Assembly (NCBI GenBank): GCA_043764895.1
Contig: JAYUJY010000227.1
Location: 1-57,365, forward strand
DNA length: 57,365 bases
Direction of reading: 5' to 3'
Origin: JAAFJU01 sp043764895
Lineage (GTDB): Bacteria; Cyanobacteriota; Cyanobacteriia; Leptolyngbyales; Leptolyngbyaceae
Position numbers and translations under genes: made by a program. This document shows positions 1-8,344 of this stretch, piece by piece. Under the pieces are notes generated by a model. That model was not told the DNA's origin. It saw only the letters and a list, made by a program, of their open reading frames with translations, and searched no databases. Each line of letters opens with the position of its first letter. The first letter of the stretch is position 1.

Positions 1-96
1 AGGTATGAATAATTTTATTTTCCAAACTAGGACTTAAGCTAGATGAACTTTCTAAGAACTTGGTTTGATAGATTCATACCTATTTTCAGCAACGCC
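1..96. mobile_element. Possible insertion-sequence end interrupting DUF2079 gene
   Basis: The DUF2079 reading frame loses similarity at about position 96 and runs into unrelated sequence. On the minus strand the junction reads GGCGTTGCTGAAAATAGG, which resembles the termini of several cyanobacterial insertion sequences as I remember them. Bases 1-10 and 72-81 are a perfect 10-bp inverted repeat (AGGTATGAAT/ATTCATACCT). The element would extend left out of the window, so no transposase is visible. The insertion is inferred from the frame break and the terminus-like sequence. Confidence 0.35.
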
Positions 97-510
97 CAAA
101 TTTAGATTAAAGACCAATGGATAAAGACCATAGGCAAAAACAATTGACCAAGCCTCCAAGCCTTTGAGTCTTGCTTGCGTCGCCAACATCCAAGCCCCCA
201 GATGTCCAGAGGCTAGGGCTAATGCTTGAATGGCAAATAACCACTGAACCGTGGGCAGGAATTGATACAGTAAGGCGATCGGATACAAAATCCAGTCGGC
301 GTGTCCTCCTAAGGAGTGATATCCCCAGAACGAGACGATCGGCTCCTGTCCCTGACTAATCAGATAGGTCGCCTGATCAAAATAGCCTAAGTCATAGGCT
401 CCCGAAGCTAATAGTCCATGCTTAATGCTGCTACACAAAAACAGTCCAATCGCGCTGATGGCCGTTAGTTGAATCAGACGCTTCGGAACGGAGAATTGGG
501 AGAGTTGCAT
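52..510 (-). pseudogene. Truncated DUF2079 membrane protein
   Basis: The N-terminal 138 residues match the start of the cyanobacterial DUF2079 family, polytopic membrane proteins of about 450-500 residues and unknown, possibly glycosyltransferase-related, function. Recognisable features are a first membrane helix near residues 15-30, the motif YDLGYFDQ, the segment SFWGYHSLGGHADW, and further hydrophobic helices up to VFNLNL. The last 14 residues (GVAENRYESIKPSS) do not continue the family, where a FDFHPE-like segment is expected. The protein therefore has only about a third of normal length and probably no function. The break coincides with the insertion-like sequence at the window edge. Confidence 0.7.
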
Positions 511-669
511 AGGGACCTGAGTACGGGGAGTGCCCCTGATACAGTACTTCAGAACGAGTCTCGAAAATACGGGATGCTATCTAGGGGCTAGGCCCTAAAT
601 GTTGCATAGCTTTCCTCACCACTTCCGCCAAAAGCGGTCCGGATCATTGCGTTGAACGAGTTGCTTTAC

Positions 670-1740
670 CTACTTCAAAAACGCCACAAGCTTCTCCAAC
701 ATCGACCATCCTGCCCCACTCAAAATCACATCTCTCGCCACACTCACACCCTTCGACAAGTCCAGAACTCGATCGCCCACCCGCAGGGCTAACGCCGCAT
801 TCAACGCCACCGCATCGGTCTGAGCCGTCGTCCCTTTCCCCTGCAACACCGATCGCAAAATATTCATGTTCTCCGCCAAATCCCCGCCTTTCAAATCCGC
901 CACCGTTGCCCGAACAGCGCCCACGGATTGCGGATCCAGAATTTCCCGCGTCACCTCGCCCGATCGCCCCAACACCGCCAAATCGTTTAAATCCCCCAAA
1001 CACGCCTCATCCAACCCTTCTCGGCCTAAAACAACAATTCCTTTCTTCACACCTAAAAGGCCCAGCGCTTCTGCCATCGGGTCTAGAAACTGCGACCTAG
1101 AGACCCCAATCACTTGCCCCGTCGGATTCATCGGATTCACCAATGGACCCAGCAAATTAAACACCGTCCGAATCCCCAGCGCTTTACGCATCGGAGCAAC
1201 GGCCTTCATTCCGGGATGCCAACCGGGCGCAAACAAAAACGTCACGCCCACTTCCTCCACCGCCGATCGAATTTTTTCAGGATGTGCCGCAAAATTCAGC
1301 CCTAATCCTTCTAGGACATCGGCAGAACCCACGCGACTAGAGGACGATCGGCCCCCATGTTTTGCGACCTTCAGGCCCGTGGCGGCCACAACAAACGCAA
1401 CTGCCGTAGAAATATTAAACGTATCAGCTCCATCTCCGCCCGTTCCGCAGGTGTCCACCACTGGAGTTAGATGAGCCACGACTGCTTGCTGCGCAGAGAG
1501 CGACTTCAACACCTGCGCCATCCCGGCCAATTCCACCCCCGAAAACCCCTTTGCATTGAGCGCCATCAAAATCGCACCCGACAACAACGGCGAAATTGAT
1601 TCCGTCAGCCAGCCCTGCATCAGCGCACTTGCCTGTCCCTGAGACAGCGATCGCCCCTCCGACACATGTTTCAAAACTCCTGCCCAGTCCTCACGATCAG
1701 TCTCTATACCCACATTCGTTTCAACATTTATTTGAGTCAC
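670..1740 (-). CDS. trpD: Anthranilate phosphoribosyltransferase
   Basis: Second committed step of tryptophan synthesis: transfers phosphoribose from PRPP to anthranilate in the cytoplasm. The 356-residue protein has the usual family length. Visible motifs are the PRPP-binding CGTGGDG at about residue 97, NISTAVAFVVA, the KHGGRSSSSRVGSADVLEGLG loop at about 128-148, and the later NLLGPLVNP. The start codon overlaps the stop of the upstream DUF4359 gene by 4 bp (ATGA type), so the two are probably cotranscribed and translationally coupled. No other trp genes are adjacent, which is normal in cyanobacteria, where the pathway genes are scattered. Confidence 0.95.
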   Translation of the reverse strand: MTQINVETNVGIETDREDWAGVLKHVSEGRSLSQGQASALMQGWLTESISPLLSGAILMALNAKGFSGVELAGMAQVLKSLSAQQAVVAHLTPVVDTCGTGGDGADTFNISTAVAFVVAATGLKVAKHGGRSSSSRVGSADVLEGLGLNFAAHPEKIRSAVEEVGVTFLFAPGWHPGMKAVAPMRKALGIRTVFNLLGPLVNPMNPTGQVIGVSRSQFLDPMAEALGLLGVKKGIVVLGREGLDEACLGDLNDLAVLGRSGEVTREILDPQSVGAVRATVADLKGGDLAENMNILRSVLQGKGTTAQTDAVALNAALALRVGDRVLDLSKGVSVARDVILSGAGWSMLEKLVAFLK

Positions 1741-2135
1741 AGCTTTTTCTCCTTCGCTTGATAGATATAAAAGTTGCCCATCACGCCCACAGTCGCCAAA
1801 TCATAGCTTGTCGCCATCGGCAGCATCGACAAAAACGGCACAGCTTCCGGCGGCACAATCGATCGCAATGATAAATGTGTCTGATACCGACTGAACACCC
1901 CAAAATCTTCCCGTCGCGTATTTTGCCGCAAAATCTCTTTGACCTGCACCTTGTTTTCGTCCATAAACCTTGGACAGTCCTTCCCAAACACTGGAACCTT
2001 CGGACACAGCTCCTGTTTCATCTGAGCAAGGGCAAACGTCTCAAACTCATCTTGACCAGGGTTCATGGTGTGCAGCAGAAAACCCAAACCCCCGATCGTC
2101 GCGCAAACTAAAATTCCAGCGAAATAACCTTTCAT
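1737..2135 (-). CDS. DUF4359 domain-containing protein
   Basis: A 132-residue protein starting MKGYFAGIL with one N-terminal hydrophobic helix (about residues 5-22), then a soluble domain with two Cys (ELCPKVPVFGKDCPRF) and a C-terminal YDLATVGVMGNFYIYQ segment. It matches the cyanobacterial DUF4359 family by recollection; function is unknown. An upstream in-frame Met (2222) would add 29 poorly conserved residues, and I prefer the Met that directly precedes the membrane helix. It overlaps trpD by 4 bp and likely heads a two-gene operon. Membrane-anchored or secreted; role in tryptophan synthesis not indicated. Confidence 0.75.
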   Translation of the reverse strand: MKGYFAGILVCATIGGLGFLLHTMNPGQDEFETFALAQMKQELCPKVPVFGKDCPRFMDENKVQVKEILRQNTRREDFGVFSRYQTHLSLRSIVPPEAVPFLSMLPMATSYDLATVGVMGNFYIYQAKEKKL

Positions 2136-2351
2136 AAAATCTAGCCAGATAAATAGGCGATGAGCAAGCAGGGAATCATAGACCGGGTAATGCGAAACCC
2201 CTGATACAATAGCAAGCCCCACCCAAAATCAACACAAAACACCCAGATTTTCTCGCATCACTAAGGTCTACTCACGCCCCTTTATAAAAAATCACCCAAA
2301 GCATTCCCAAATTCCCACCTTTGCGCTATAGTAGCTAAAGACAAAAGACAC

Positions 2352-2425
2352 GGCGAGTGTCGCCAAGTGGTTACGGCAGCGGCTTGTGGTGCCGCCATTC
2401 GGGGGTTCGAGTCCCCTCATTCGCC
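2352..2425 (+). tRNA. trnH: tRNA-His (GTG)
   Basis: A full cloverleaf can be folded: acceptor GCGAGTG against CATTCGC with one G-T pair, anticodon stem GCGGC/GCCGC with loop TTGTGGT and anticodon GTG at 2386-2388, and T arm GGGGG-TTCGAGT-CCCCT. The encoded extra G(-1) at 2352 faces C73 at 2425, the identity element of bacterial tRNA-His. CCA is not encoded. A strong terminator follows. Confidence 0.95.
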
Positions 2426-2437
2426 CTTATTTATACG

Positions 2438-2478
2438 AAAGCCCCTTCATGATGACTTTATGAAGGGGCTTTAAGTTT
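2438..2478 (+). terminator. Rho-independent terminator of tRNA-His
   Basis: Perfect 13-bp stem AAAGCCCCTTCAT / ATGAAGGGGCTTT (2438-2450 and 2460-2472) with a 9-nt loop, followed by a T-rich stretch. It begins 12 bp after the tRNA and isolates it from the ABC transporter genes downstream. Confidence 0.9.
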
Positions 2479-2538
2479 TATTGGCTTTGTAAATTGCGAG
2501 GCTAGGATGAAATTCATCCCAGTCACAGAGTCGATTTT

Positions 2539-3477
2539 ATGCTTCTAAGTACGGTTGCCTTAAGTAGGCGGTTCGATCGTCATTTGGCCCTAGATTCCGT
2601 CAATCTCCAAATCCGCGAAGGCGAAGTGTACGGATTAATCGGACCCAATGGTGCTGGAAAGACGACGCTGCTTCGCTTGCTGGCGTTGGCCGATGAGCCG
2701 ACAACAGGCGAGATTTTTTTTGACAACGCATTATTGCGCTATGGCGAATATCTGCCTCAGCAAAAGCGCAAGCTAGGCTATCTGCCCGATGATTATCCGC
2801 TCTACGAAGACCTCAGCGTGCAGGATTATCTGGACTACATGGCCCGGTTGTACTTTCTCAAGGAACCCGATCGCTCTGCGCGTATCCAAGAGGTACTCGC
2901 GCTTGTGCAGCTCGAAAGTAAAGCTCGATCGCTGATTAATACGCTCTCCCGTGGGATGAAGCAGCGATTGAGTTTGGCGCAGTCGATTTTGCATCGTCCG
3001 GCGCTGTTGCTGATGGATGAGCCTGTGTCTGGCCTAGACCCGTTAGCCCGATCGCAATTTCGCACGATCATTAAAGATCTTCAGGCTGCGGGAATGACGA
3101 TCGTGATTTCGTCGCACATTTTGAGCGACTTGGAAGATTTTTGTACGTCGATCGGGGTGATGGAACAAGGCCGATTGGTCGAAAGTGCGGTGCTATCCGA
3201 TTTGTACCAGCGGTTGAGTCGTCAGCATTTGATGATTTCGGTGGTGGATCAGATCGATCGGCTACGGGAGTTTTTATCAAATCGGGCAGAAGTGTCGGCG
3301 ATCGAAGCGACTAATTCTTTCACCACACTCAAAGTTGTCTTTACGGGTGACATCGCCGCGCGATCGCAATTGCTCAGGGATGCGATCGGTCTCGGCCTTG
3401 ACATTACCGATTTTCACGCCACCCAGGAAAATCTTGAATCCATCTTCCTGAAAATGGATTACCAACGCACTGCATAA
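2539..3477 (+). CDS. ABC transporter ATP-binding protein
   Basis: A 312-residue nucleotide-binding subunit of an ABC-2-type exporter. Visible motifs: Walker A GPNGAGKTTLL (about residues 36-46), signature LSRGMKQRLSLAQ, Walker B LLLMDEPVSGLD, and H-loop ISSHILSDLEDF. The roughly 90 residues after the ATPase core form the regulatory C-terminal extension seen in CcmA/NatA-like subunits. The permease gene starts 13 bp downstream, so the two make one transporter. The substrate cannot be told from sequence; drug, lipid or polysaccharide export are the family's usual jobs. Confidence 0.9.
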   Translation: MLLSTVALSRRFDRHLALDSVNLQIREGEVYGLIGPNGAGKTTLLRLLALADEPTTGEIFFDNALLRYGEYLPQQKRKLGYLPDDYPLYEDLSVQDYLDYMARLYFLKEPDRSARIQEVLALVQLESKARSLINTLSRGMKQRLSLAQSILHRPALLLMDEPVSGLDPLARSQFRTIIKDLQAAGMTIVISSHILSDLEDFCTSIGVMEQGRLVESAVLSDLYQRLSRQHLMISVVDQIDRLREFLSNRAEVSAIEATNSFTTLKVVFTGDIAARSQLLRDAIGLGLDITDFHATQENLESIFLKMDYQRTA

Positions 3478-3490
3478 CAGAGAAATAACC

Positions 3491-5128
3491 ATGACACAAT
3501 CACAAACTCTACCCGTGTGGCTGGACAAACTCGGTGACTGGAATCCGCAGCTTCTACGAGAAATCAAAGGACGATTGAGCTGGCGATCGGTATTACTAAC
3601 AGTGGCATTAGTAACGATCGTTCAGGTCTTATTGATGATGAACTACATCCAGCAAATACCAACTGAAGCAACGATTGGGTTTAATTCTAACTACTGCACA
3701 GGCAATTCACGAGTAACACTATGGGCGAACTGCGTAGTGGACTGGCGACGGTGGTGGCGTAATATTTTCGATGGCCAAAATACGTCAATCCTCTTCTTCA
3801 TTTATTTACCCGCTGTGTACTTCTTGATCTCCGATATTAACCAGGAAATTCAACGAGGAACGCTTAATTTCCTGCGGCTGAGTCCTCGATCGAGTCAAAC
3901 CCTCTTACTCGGAAAATTACTCGGGGTTCCTGGATTAACCTATCTAGCACTGATCTTGGTCATCCCACTTCATGTCCTATGTGGAACGATGGCAGGTATT
4001 TCACCCATCTTTTTCTTAAGCTACTACAGCACGTTTATAGTGTTTGGCGTCGTTCTTCTAATGGGCGCACTGTTAATTGGGTTTAGTCAGCGAAATACCG
4101 GAAATAAAAGTACGTCAACGGCTGTTTCTAGTAGTATTTTCCTGGGGTTGTTGATAGCCGGAGCCATTGTTATTCCGATCTTTTTGCAATGGGCTAACAT
4201 AGTTCTTTGGCCCCCTTATCTCAGTCCAGGTTCAACACCCGATCGTTTATATTGGTTCTTTCTGGCCGTTGACCAGAATTCGATCGTCACCCATCTTTTT
4301 ACATTCACAAATCTGACGATCGTAATCGTGCTCCTTTGGCAAATTCTTCAGCGAGCTTTCCAGAACCCTACGGCAACCCTAATCAGCAAACGTCAAAGCT
4401 ATATTCTAGCACCCTACATTGTTCTACTCGTTATTGGATTTCGCGCTATAAATTCCTACACCAATGCTCCCTATACTGGCCTTGTCGAGTTTGTAGAATT
4501 CCTAGTTCCATGGATGTTTATCGGATTAATCTTTGCGCTTTCCACCGTCCGTCAAACGTGGTTTGAGTGGATTTGTTATCGCCAAGACAGTCGGGTTGAA
4601 ACTGAAGGGTCATCGCGCATTCAACGATCGCGCGCGGACCTGATTTGGGGTGAAAAGAGTCCAGGGCTAACGGCGATCGGACTAAATCTTTTGATGGTCG
4701 CCGGGATCATTATGACGGCGTTGGTTTTCCCAAGTCCTGGCACACCATCGATCGATATCGTCAGAAATTGGTTAGGTTTGATATTAGTGGTCCCATTGGT
4801 CATTAACTATGCATTGCTGGTGCAGTGGATGCTGATGCTCAAAACTCAAAAACGATCGACTTGGGCGATCGGTAGTCTATTCTTCGCCATCGGGCTACCG
4901 TCTATTGTGGGCGGATTGTTTACGTCCCTCGGCAACAACTCCCAAGTCGGGCAGATCCTGCTGCTATGCTCACCGTGGTATCGAGGGATGCTGTATACCG
5001 TTAACCAAGGAAATTCAGGCAGTTCTGACTTTACCAATTTCACGATCGCATTCCTGATTCAAATGGTCGCCATCGTCTTTCTATCGTCGCGAGTTTGGTC
5101 TGAGTACCGGAAAATGGTTCGATCGTAG
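3491..5128 (+). CDS. ABC-2-type transporter permease
   Basis: A 545-residue integral membrane protein with about twelve hydrophobic segments, starting just after a cytoplasmic N-terminus (NPQLLREIKGRLSWRSV). The phrase NQEIQRGTLNFLRLSPRSSQTLLLGKLLGVP is typical of ABC-2 permeases that follow a NatA-like ATPase in cyanobacteria. It lies 13 bp behind the ATPase gene and is its likely membrane partner. Length suggests a fused or large permease able to form the pore as a homodimer. Substrate unknown. Confidence 0.85.
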   Translation: MTQSQTLPVWLDKLGDWNPQLLREIKGRLSWRSVLLTVALVTIVQVLLMMNYIQQIPTEATIGFNSNYCTGNSRVTLWANCVVDWRRWWRNIFDGQNTSILFFIYLPAVYFLISDINQEIQRGTLNFLRLSPRSSQTLLLGKLLGVPGLTYLALILVIPLHVLCGTMAGISPIFFLSYYSTFIVFGVVLLMGALLIGFSQRNTGNKSTSTAVSSSIFLGLLIAGAIVIPIFLQWANIVLWPPYLSPGSTPDRLYWFFLAVDQNSIVTHLFTFTNLTIVIVLLWQILQRAFQNPTATLISKRQSYILAPYIVLLVIGFRAINSYTNAPYTGLVEFVEFLVPWMFIGLIFALSTVRQTWFEWICYRQDSRVETEGSSRIQRSRADLIWGEKSPGLTAIGLNLLMVAGIIMTALVFPSPGTPSIDIVRNWLGLILVVPLVINYALLVQWMLMLKTQKRSTWAIGSLFFAIGLPSIVGGLFTSLGNNSQVGQILLLCSPWYRGMLYTVNQGNSGSSDFTNFTIAFLIQMVAIVFLSSRVWSEYRKMVRS

Positions 5129-5163
5129 TTTCTAACGCATTGCCAGACGCCTTGCCAATCGTT

Positions 5164-5194
5164 GAGCGCTTGATGCAATTCGTTTCAAGCGCTC
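5164..5194 (-). terminator. Hairpin at the 3' end of Uma2 copy 1
   Basis: Perfect 10-bp stem GAGCGCTTGA / TCAAGCGCTC separated by 11 nt, overlapping the stop region of the first Uma2 gene. A slightly degraded copy sits at the end of the second Uma2 gene (about 5886-5920). No long T run follows, so it may be an RNA-stability hairpin rather than a true terminator. Confidence 0.5.
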
Positions 5195-5864
5195 ACCAAA
5201 CCACGGACAGGTCTAACATAAACTCTGGCAAAACCTCTTCCCCAGACAAAAGTTTAGGCTGCGTCAACACTTCGGGCGACTGGTTTACGGCATACTCCGC
5301 ACTGCGATACACCTCGACAGTCTGGTTCTTCCGATCGATCAGCCAGCCCAGCCGAACCCCATTCTCCAAATACTCCACCATTTTGGTTCTCAACACCGTC
5401 ATAGAATCCGTCGCAGATCTCAACTCCATCACAAAATCCGGGGCCAACGGCGGAAATTTCTCCCGTTGGGCAGGTGTCAGAGCATTCCATCGATCGATCG
5501 CCACCCAAGCAACATCGGGCGATCGGTCCGCCCCATTCGGCAATTTAAATCCAGTTGAAGAATCGAACAACATCCCCAACTTCATCCGCCGATTCCAAAT
5601 CCCAAAATCAATTCCAACCTCAAAATTTCGATTTCCTGTATCTCCACCAGTAGGGGGCATAACCGTTAGCACTCCTGCTGCATTACGTTCAAATTTGAGG
5701 TCTGGATTGACGCGACAGAGGATGTAGAACTGCTCATCGGTGAGGTCCAAGACGGGCTTTAGGTCGATCGTGTAGCTCGTCATCATACCGGATACACCAT
5801 GAAGAGTTTGCGATACGGGCTTTGTCAATAGTAGGTTGTGTTGAACCAGCGGCTCATTCGTCAT
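5193..5864 (-). CDS. Uma2-family (DUF820) putative nuclease, copy 1
   Basis: A 223-residue member of the Uma2/DUF820 family, PD-(D/E)XK-fold proteins greatly expanded in cyanobacteria with unknown substrate. Visible family features: LDLTDEQFYILCRVNPDLKFERNAAG at the front, the conserved LPNGADRSPDVAWV (first catalytic Asp), PDFVMELRSATDS (Glu of the ExK/ExR motif) and YLENGVRLGWLIDRKNQTVEVYR. All usual motifs are present, so the protein is probably intact. The real start may be the Met-Met before TSYTIDL, about 26 codons in. It is a tandem duplicate of the next gene. Confidence 0.85.
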   Translation of the reverse strand: MTNEPLVQHNLLLTKPVSQTLHGVSGMMTSYTIDLKPVLDLTDEQFYILCRVNPDLKFERNAAGVLTVMPPTGGDTGNRNFEVGIDFGIWNRRMKLGMLFDSSTGFKLPNGADRSPDVAWVAIDRWNALTPAQREKFPPLAPDFVMELRSATDSMTVLRTKMVEYLENGVRLGWLIDRKNQTVEVYRSAEYAVNQSPEVLTQPKLLSGEEVLPEFMLDLSVVW

Positions 5865-5916
5865 TTTGGCGTAGAGTCCGATCGTTGAGCGCTTGATTGC
5901 AATTCACTTCAAGCGT

Positions 5917-6588
5917 TTACCAAACCACGGACAGGTCCAATGTAAACTCTGGCAAAACCTCTTCCCCAGACAAAACTTTGGGCTGCGTCAACACTTCGGG
6001 CGATCGGTTCACCGCATACTCCGCACTCCGATATACCTCAACCGTTTGGTTCTTCCGATCGATCAGCCAGCCCAGCCGAACCCCATTTTCCAAATACTCC
6101 ACCATTTTGTTTCTCAACACCGTCATAGAATCCGTCGCAGATCTCAACTCCATCACAAAATCTGGGGCCAACGGCGGAAATTTCTCCCGTTGGGCAGGTG
6201 TCAGAGCATTCCATCGGTCGATCGCCACCCAAGCAACATCGGGCGATCGGTCCGCCCCATTCGGCAATTTAAATCCAGTTGAAGAATCGAAGACCCGTCC
6301 GAGTTTGTGACGGCGATTCCACACGACAAAATCAGAACCGATCTCAGCATTTGATGAACCTGTTTCTCCGCCAGTGGGGGGCATAACCGTTAGCACTCCT
6401 GCTGCATTACGTTCAAATTTAAGGTCTGGATTAGCGCGGCAGAGGATGTAGAACTGCTCATCGGTGAGATCCAAGACGGGTTTCAGGTCAATTGTGTAGC
6501 TCGTCATCATATCGGGTACACCATGAAGGGTTTGCGATACGGGCTTTGTCAATAGTAGGCTTTGTTGAACCAGCGGCTCATTCGTCAT
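5917..6588 (-). CDS. Uma2-family (DUF820) putative nuclease, copy 2
   Basis: Nearly identical to copy 1 except for a block around residues 77-108, where copy 2 reads ETGSSNAEIGSDFVVWNRR and copy 1 reads DTGNRNFEVGIDFGIWNRR. Motifs SPDVAWV, FVMELRSATDS and RLGWLID are conserved. I set the start at the Met equivalent to copy 1 (6588); the frame is open 30 codons further up, to 6678, but that stretch is not family-like. The two copies probably arose by tandem duplication and are transcribed in the same direction with a 52-bp gap. Confidence 0.85.
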   Translation of the reverse strand: MTNEPLVQQSLLLTKPVSQTLHGVPDMMTSYTIDLKPVLDLTDEQFYILCRANPDLKFERNAAGVLTVMPPTGGETGSSNAEIGSDFVVWNRRHKLGRVFDSSTGFKLPNGADRSPDVAWVAIDRWNALTPAQREKFPPLAPDFVMELRSATDSMTVLRNKMVEYLENGVRLGWLIDRKNQTVEVYRSAEYAVNRSPEVLTQPKVLSGEEVLPEFTLDLSVVW

Positions 6589-6708
6589 TTTGGCGTAGAG
6601 TCCGATCGAATTGCAAGGTGTTACGAGGATATCTGGCCTCAGGGTCGCACGTAACAACATGTAACGTATAATATTCATAAATCATCTGATCTATTTGGTG
6701 GAAGAGTC

Positions 6709-8121
6709 ATGCGTGTCGCGATCGCCGGAGCCGGGTTAGCCGGACTAGCCTGTGCTAAATACCTTGTGGATGCTGGCCACCAGCCCATTGTTTATGAAAG
6801 TCGAGACGTTCTCGGCGGACTTGTTGCAGCCTGGGAAGATGAAGACGGTGATATGTACGAAACGGGGCTTCATGCCTTTTTTGGTGCCTATCCCAATATG
6901 CTGCAACTGATTGAGGAACTGGGAATCAGCGATCGCCTGCAATGGAAAGAGCACGCCCTCATTTTTAACCAACCCGAAAAACCCGGCACCTATTCCTACT
7001 TTAAGGTTCCCAACATTCCCGCACCTTTCCACGTCATCACGTCGATTATTAAAAATAACGATATGCTCACCTGGGAGCAAAAGTTTAAGTTTGCGCTTGG
7101 GCTGTGGCCTGGAGTGGTGTTTGGGAAAAAATATGTCGAAGAGATGGATAAGTACAGTCTCCTCGAATGGCTGCGCAAACAGGGTGTGGACGATCGGGTT
7201 AACTCTGATATTTTTATCGCTGCATCCAAAGCGCTGACGTTTATCAACCCAGAAGACGTTTCAGCAACCATTCCGCTAACTGCAATTAATAAATTCTTGC
7301 GCGAACGCTATGGTTCCATGGTCGCATTGCTAGATGGATCGCACTCTGAACGCCTCTGTCAGCCGATCGTGGACTACTTCACGGAACGGGGCGGATCGGT
7401 GCAGATGAATAAGCCGCTGAAGGAAATCATCTTAAATGACGATGGCACGGTCAAACACTGGGTCATGCGCGGCATCAACGGCCAGTCTGACGAAATTGTC
7501 GAAGCGGATATTTTTGTTTCGGCCATGCCCGTGGACGTGATCAAAGTCCTGATGCCCGAGCCGTGGAAAAAAATTGACGTGTTCCAGAAGATGCAAAACC
7601 TGGAAGGCGTCCCAGTCATTAATATTCACATTTGGTTCGATCGTCGCCTCACGGACGTTGATCATCTGCTGTTTTCCAGGTCAGATATCTTAAGCGTCTA
7701 CGCCGACATGAGCATCGCCTGCAAAGAACATGCGGATCCCGATCGATCGATGTTGGAGCTGATTCTGGCCCCCGCAAAGGATTGGATCGATAAATCTGAC
7801 GAAGAAATTATCGACGCCACGATGCTGGAACTAAAGCGATTGTTTCCGCAGCACCTCGATATTGAGGATCCAGCCAAAGTGCGTAAGTACAAGGTCGTCA
7901 AGACCCCACGATCGGTCTATAAGGCCTCCCCTGGCACCCAAGCTTATCGCCCCGATCAGGCTACGCCCATCGCCAATTTCTTTCTAGCAGGGAGCTATAC
8001 CATGCAGGAATATCTGGGCAGTATGGAGGGCGCGGTCCTTTCTGGAAAACAAGCTAGCAATGCGATCGCACTTGCCTACCCAGCCGAAAAAGCGCCCGAT
8101 CGGGAATTGGTATCGGTGTAG
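6709..8121 (+). CDS. crtP: 15-cis-phytoene desaturase, plant type
   Basis: Plant-type phytoene desaturase (CrtP/PDS), a membrane-associated FAD enzyme that converts phytoene to zeta-carotene using quinone as acceptor. The 470-residue length is full. The FAD-binding GAGLAGLACAKYLVDAGH is at residues 7-24, followed by DEDGDMYETGLHAFFGAYPN. The C-terminal motif FFLAGSYTMQEYLGSMEGAVLSGKQAS is the carotene desaturase signature. The gene is followed by phytoene synthase, the classical cyanobacterial pds-pys pair; a hairpin in the 223-bp gap may reduce readthrough. It diverges from the Uma2 gene. Confidence 0.97.
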   Translation: MRVAIAGAGLAGLACAKYLVDAGHQPIVYESRDVLGGLVAAWEDEDGDMYETGLHAFFGAYPNMLQLIEELGISDRLQWKEHALIFNQPEKPGTYSYFKVPNIPAPFHVITSIIKNNDMLTWEQKFKFALGLWPGVVFGKKYVEEMDKYSLLEWLRKQGVDDRVNSDIFIAASKALTFINPEDVSATIPLTAINKFLRERYGSMVALLDGSHSERLCQPIVDYFTERGGSVQMNKPLKEIILNDDGTVKHWVMRGINGQSDEIVEADIFVSAMPVDVIKVLMPEPWKKIDVFQKMQNLEGVPVINIHIWFDRRLTDVDHLLFSRSDILSVYADMSIACKEHADPDRSMLELILAPAKDWIDKSDEEIIDATMLELKRLFPQHLDIEDPAKVRKYKVVKTPRSVYKASPGTQAYRPDQATPIANFFLAGSYTMQEYLGSMEGAVLSGKQASNAIALAYPAEKAPDRELVSV

Positions 8122-8135
8122 AAGATCGCCTTGAG

Positions 8136-8160
8136 GCCCCCAACTCCCAATTTTGGGGGC
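8136..8160 (+). terminator. Hairpin between crtP and crtB
   Basis: Stem GCCCCCAA / TTGGGGGC with a 9-nt loop, 15 bp after the crtP stop. Only a short T stretch follows (TTCGG...TTCTTATTAG), so it is a weak terminator or attenuator. It may set the ratio of desaturase to synthase transcript. Confidence 0.5.
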
Positions 8161-8344
8161 TTCGGATGGGATCTTCTTATTAGATTTCAGCTTAAATTTC
8201 AGCCATTTGACCGAATGTCGATCGACGTAAATCTGCGATCGGACGCTTGAATTGTTTCTATCCGGTGCAATGGTGCCCCTGAGGGATAGAATCCATGAGA
8301 TGATAAATCTGCCATTTTTTGCTAACCTTCCCCCCTGGATTGGA

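Larger units (their letters stand above)
5158..6605. repeat. Tandem duplication of a Uma2 gene unit (~725 bp, two copies)
   Basis: Two adjacent segments, about 5158-5880 and 5881-6605, align almost base for base over the whole Uma2 gene and both flanks, including the 3' hairpin (GAGCGCTTGA...TTCAAGCG) and the 5' region ending in TTTTGGCGTAGAGTCCGATCG. Divergence is concentrated in a block of about 110 bp in the middle (5540-5660 against 6285-6375). The rest differs by scattered single bases. Confidence 0.9.

Noticed and set aside
866..1474. 202-codon plus-strand frame opposite trpD
   Set aside because: Antisense of a conserved enzyme; no domain in its own right.
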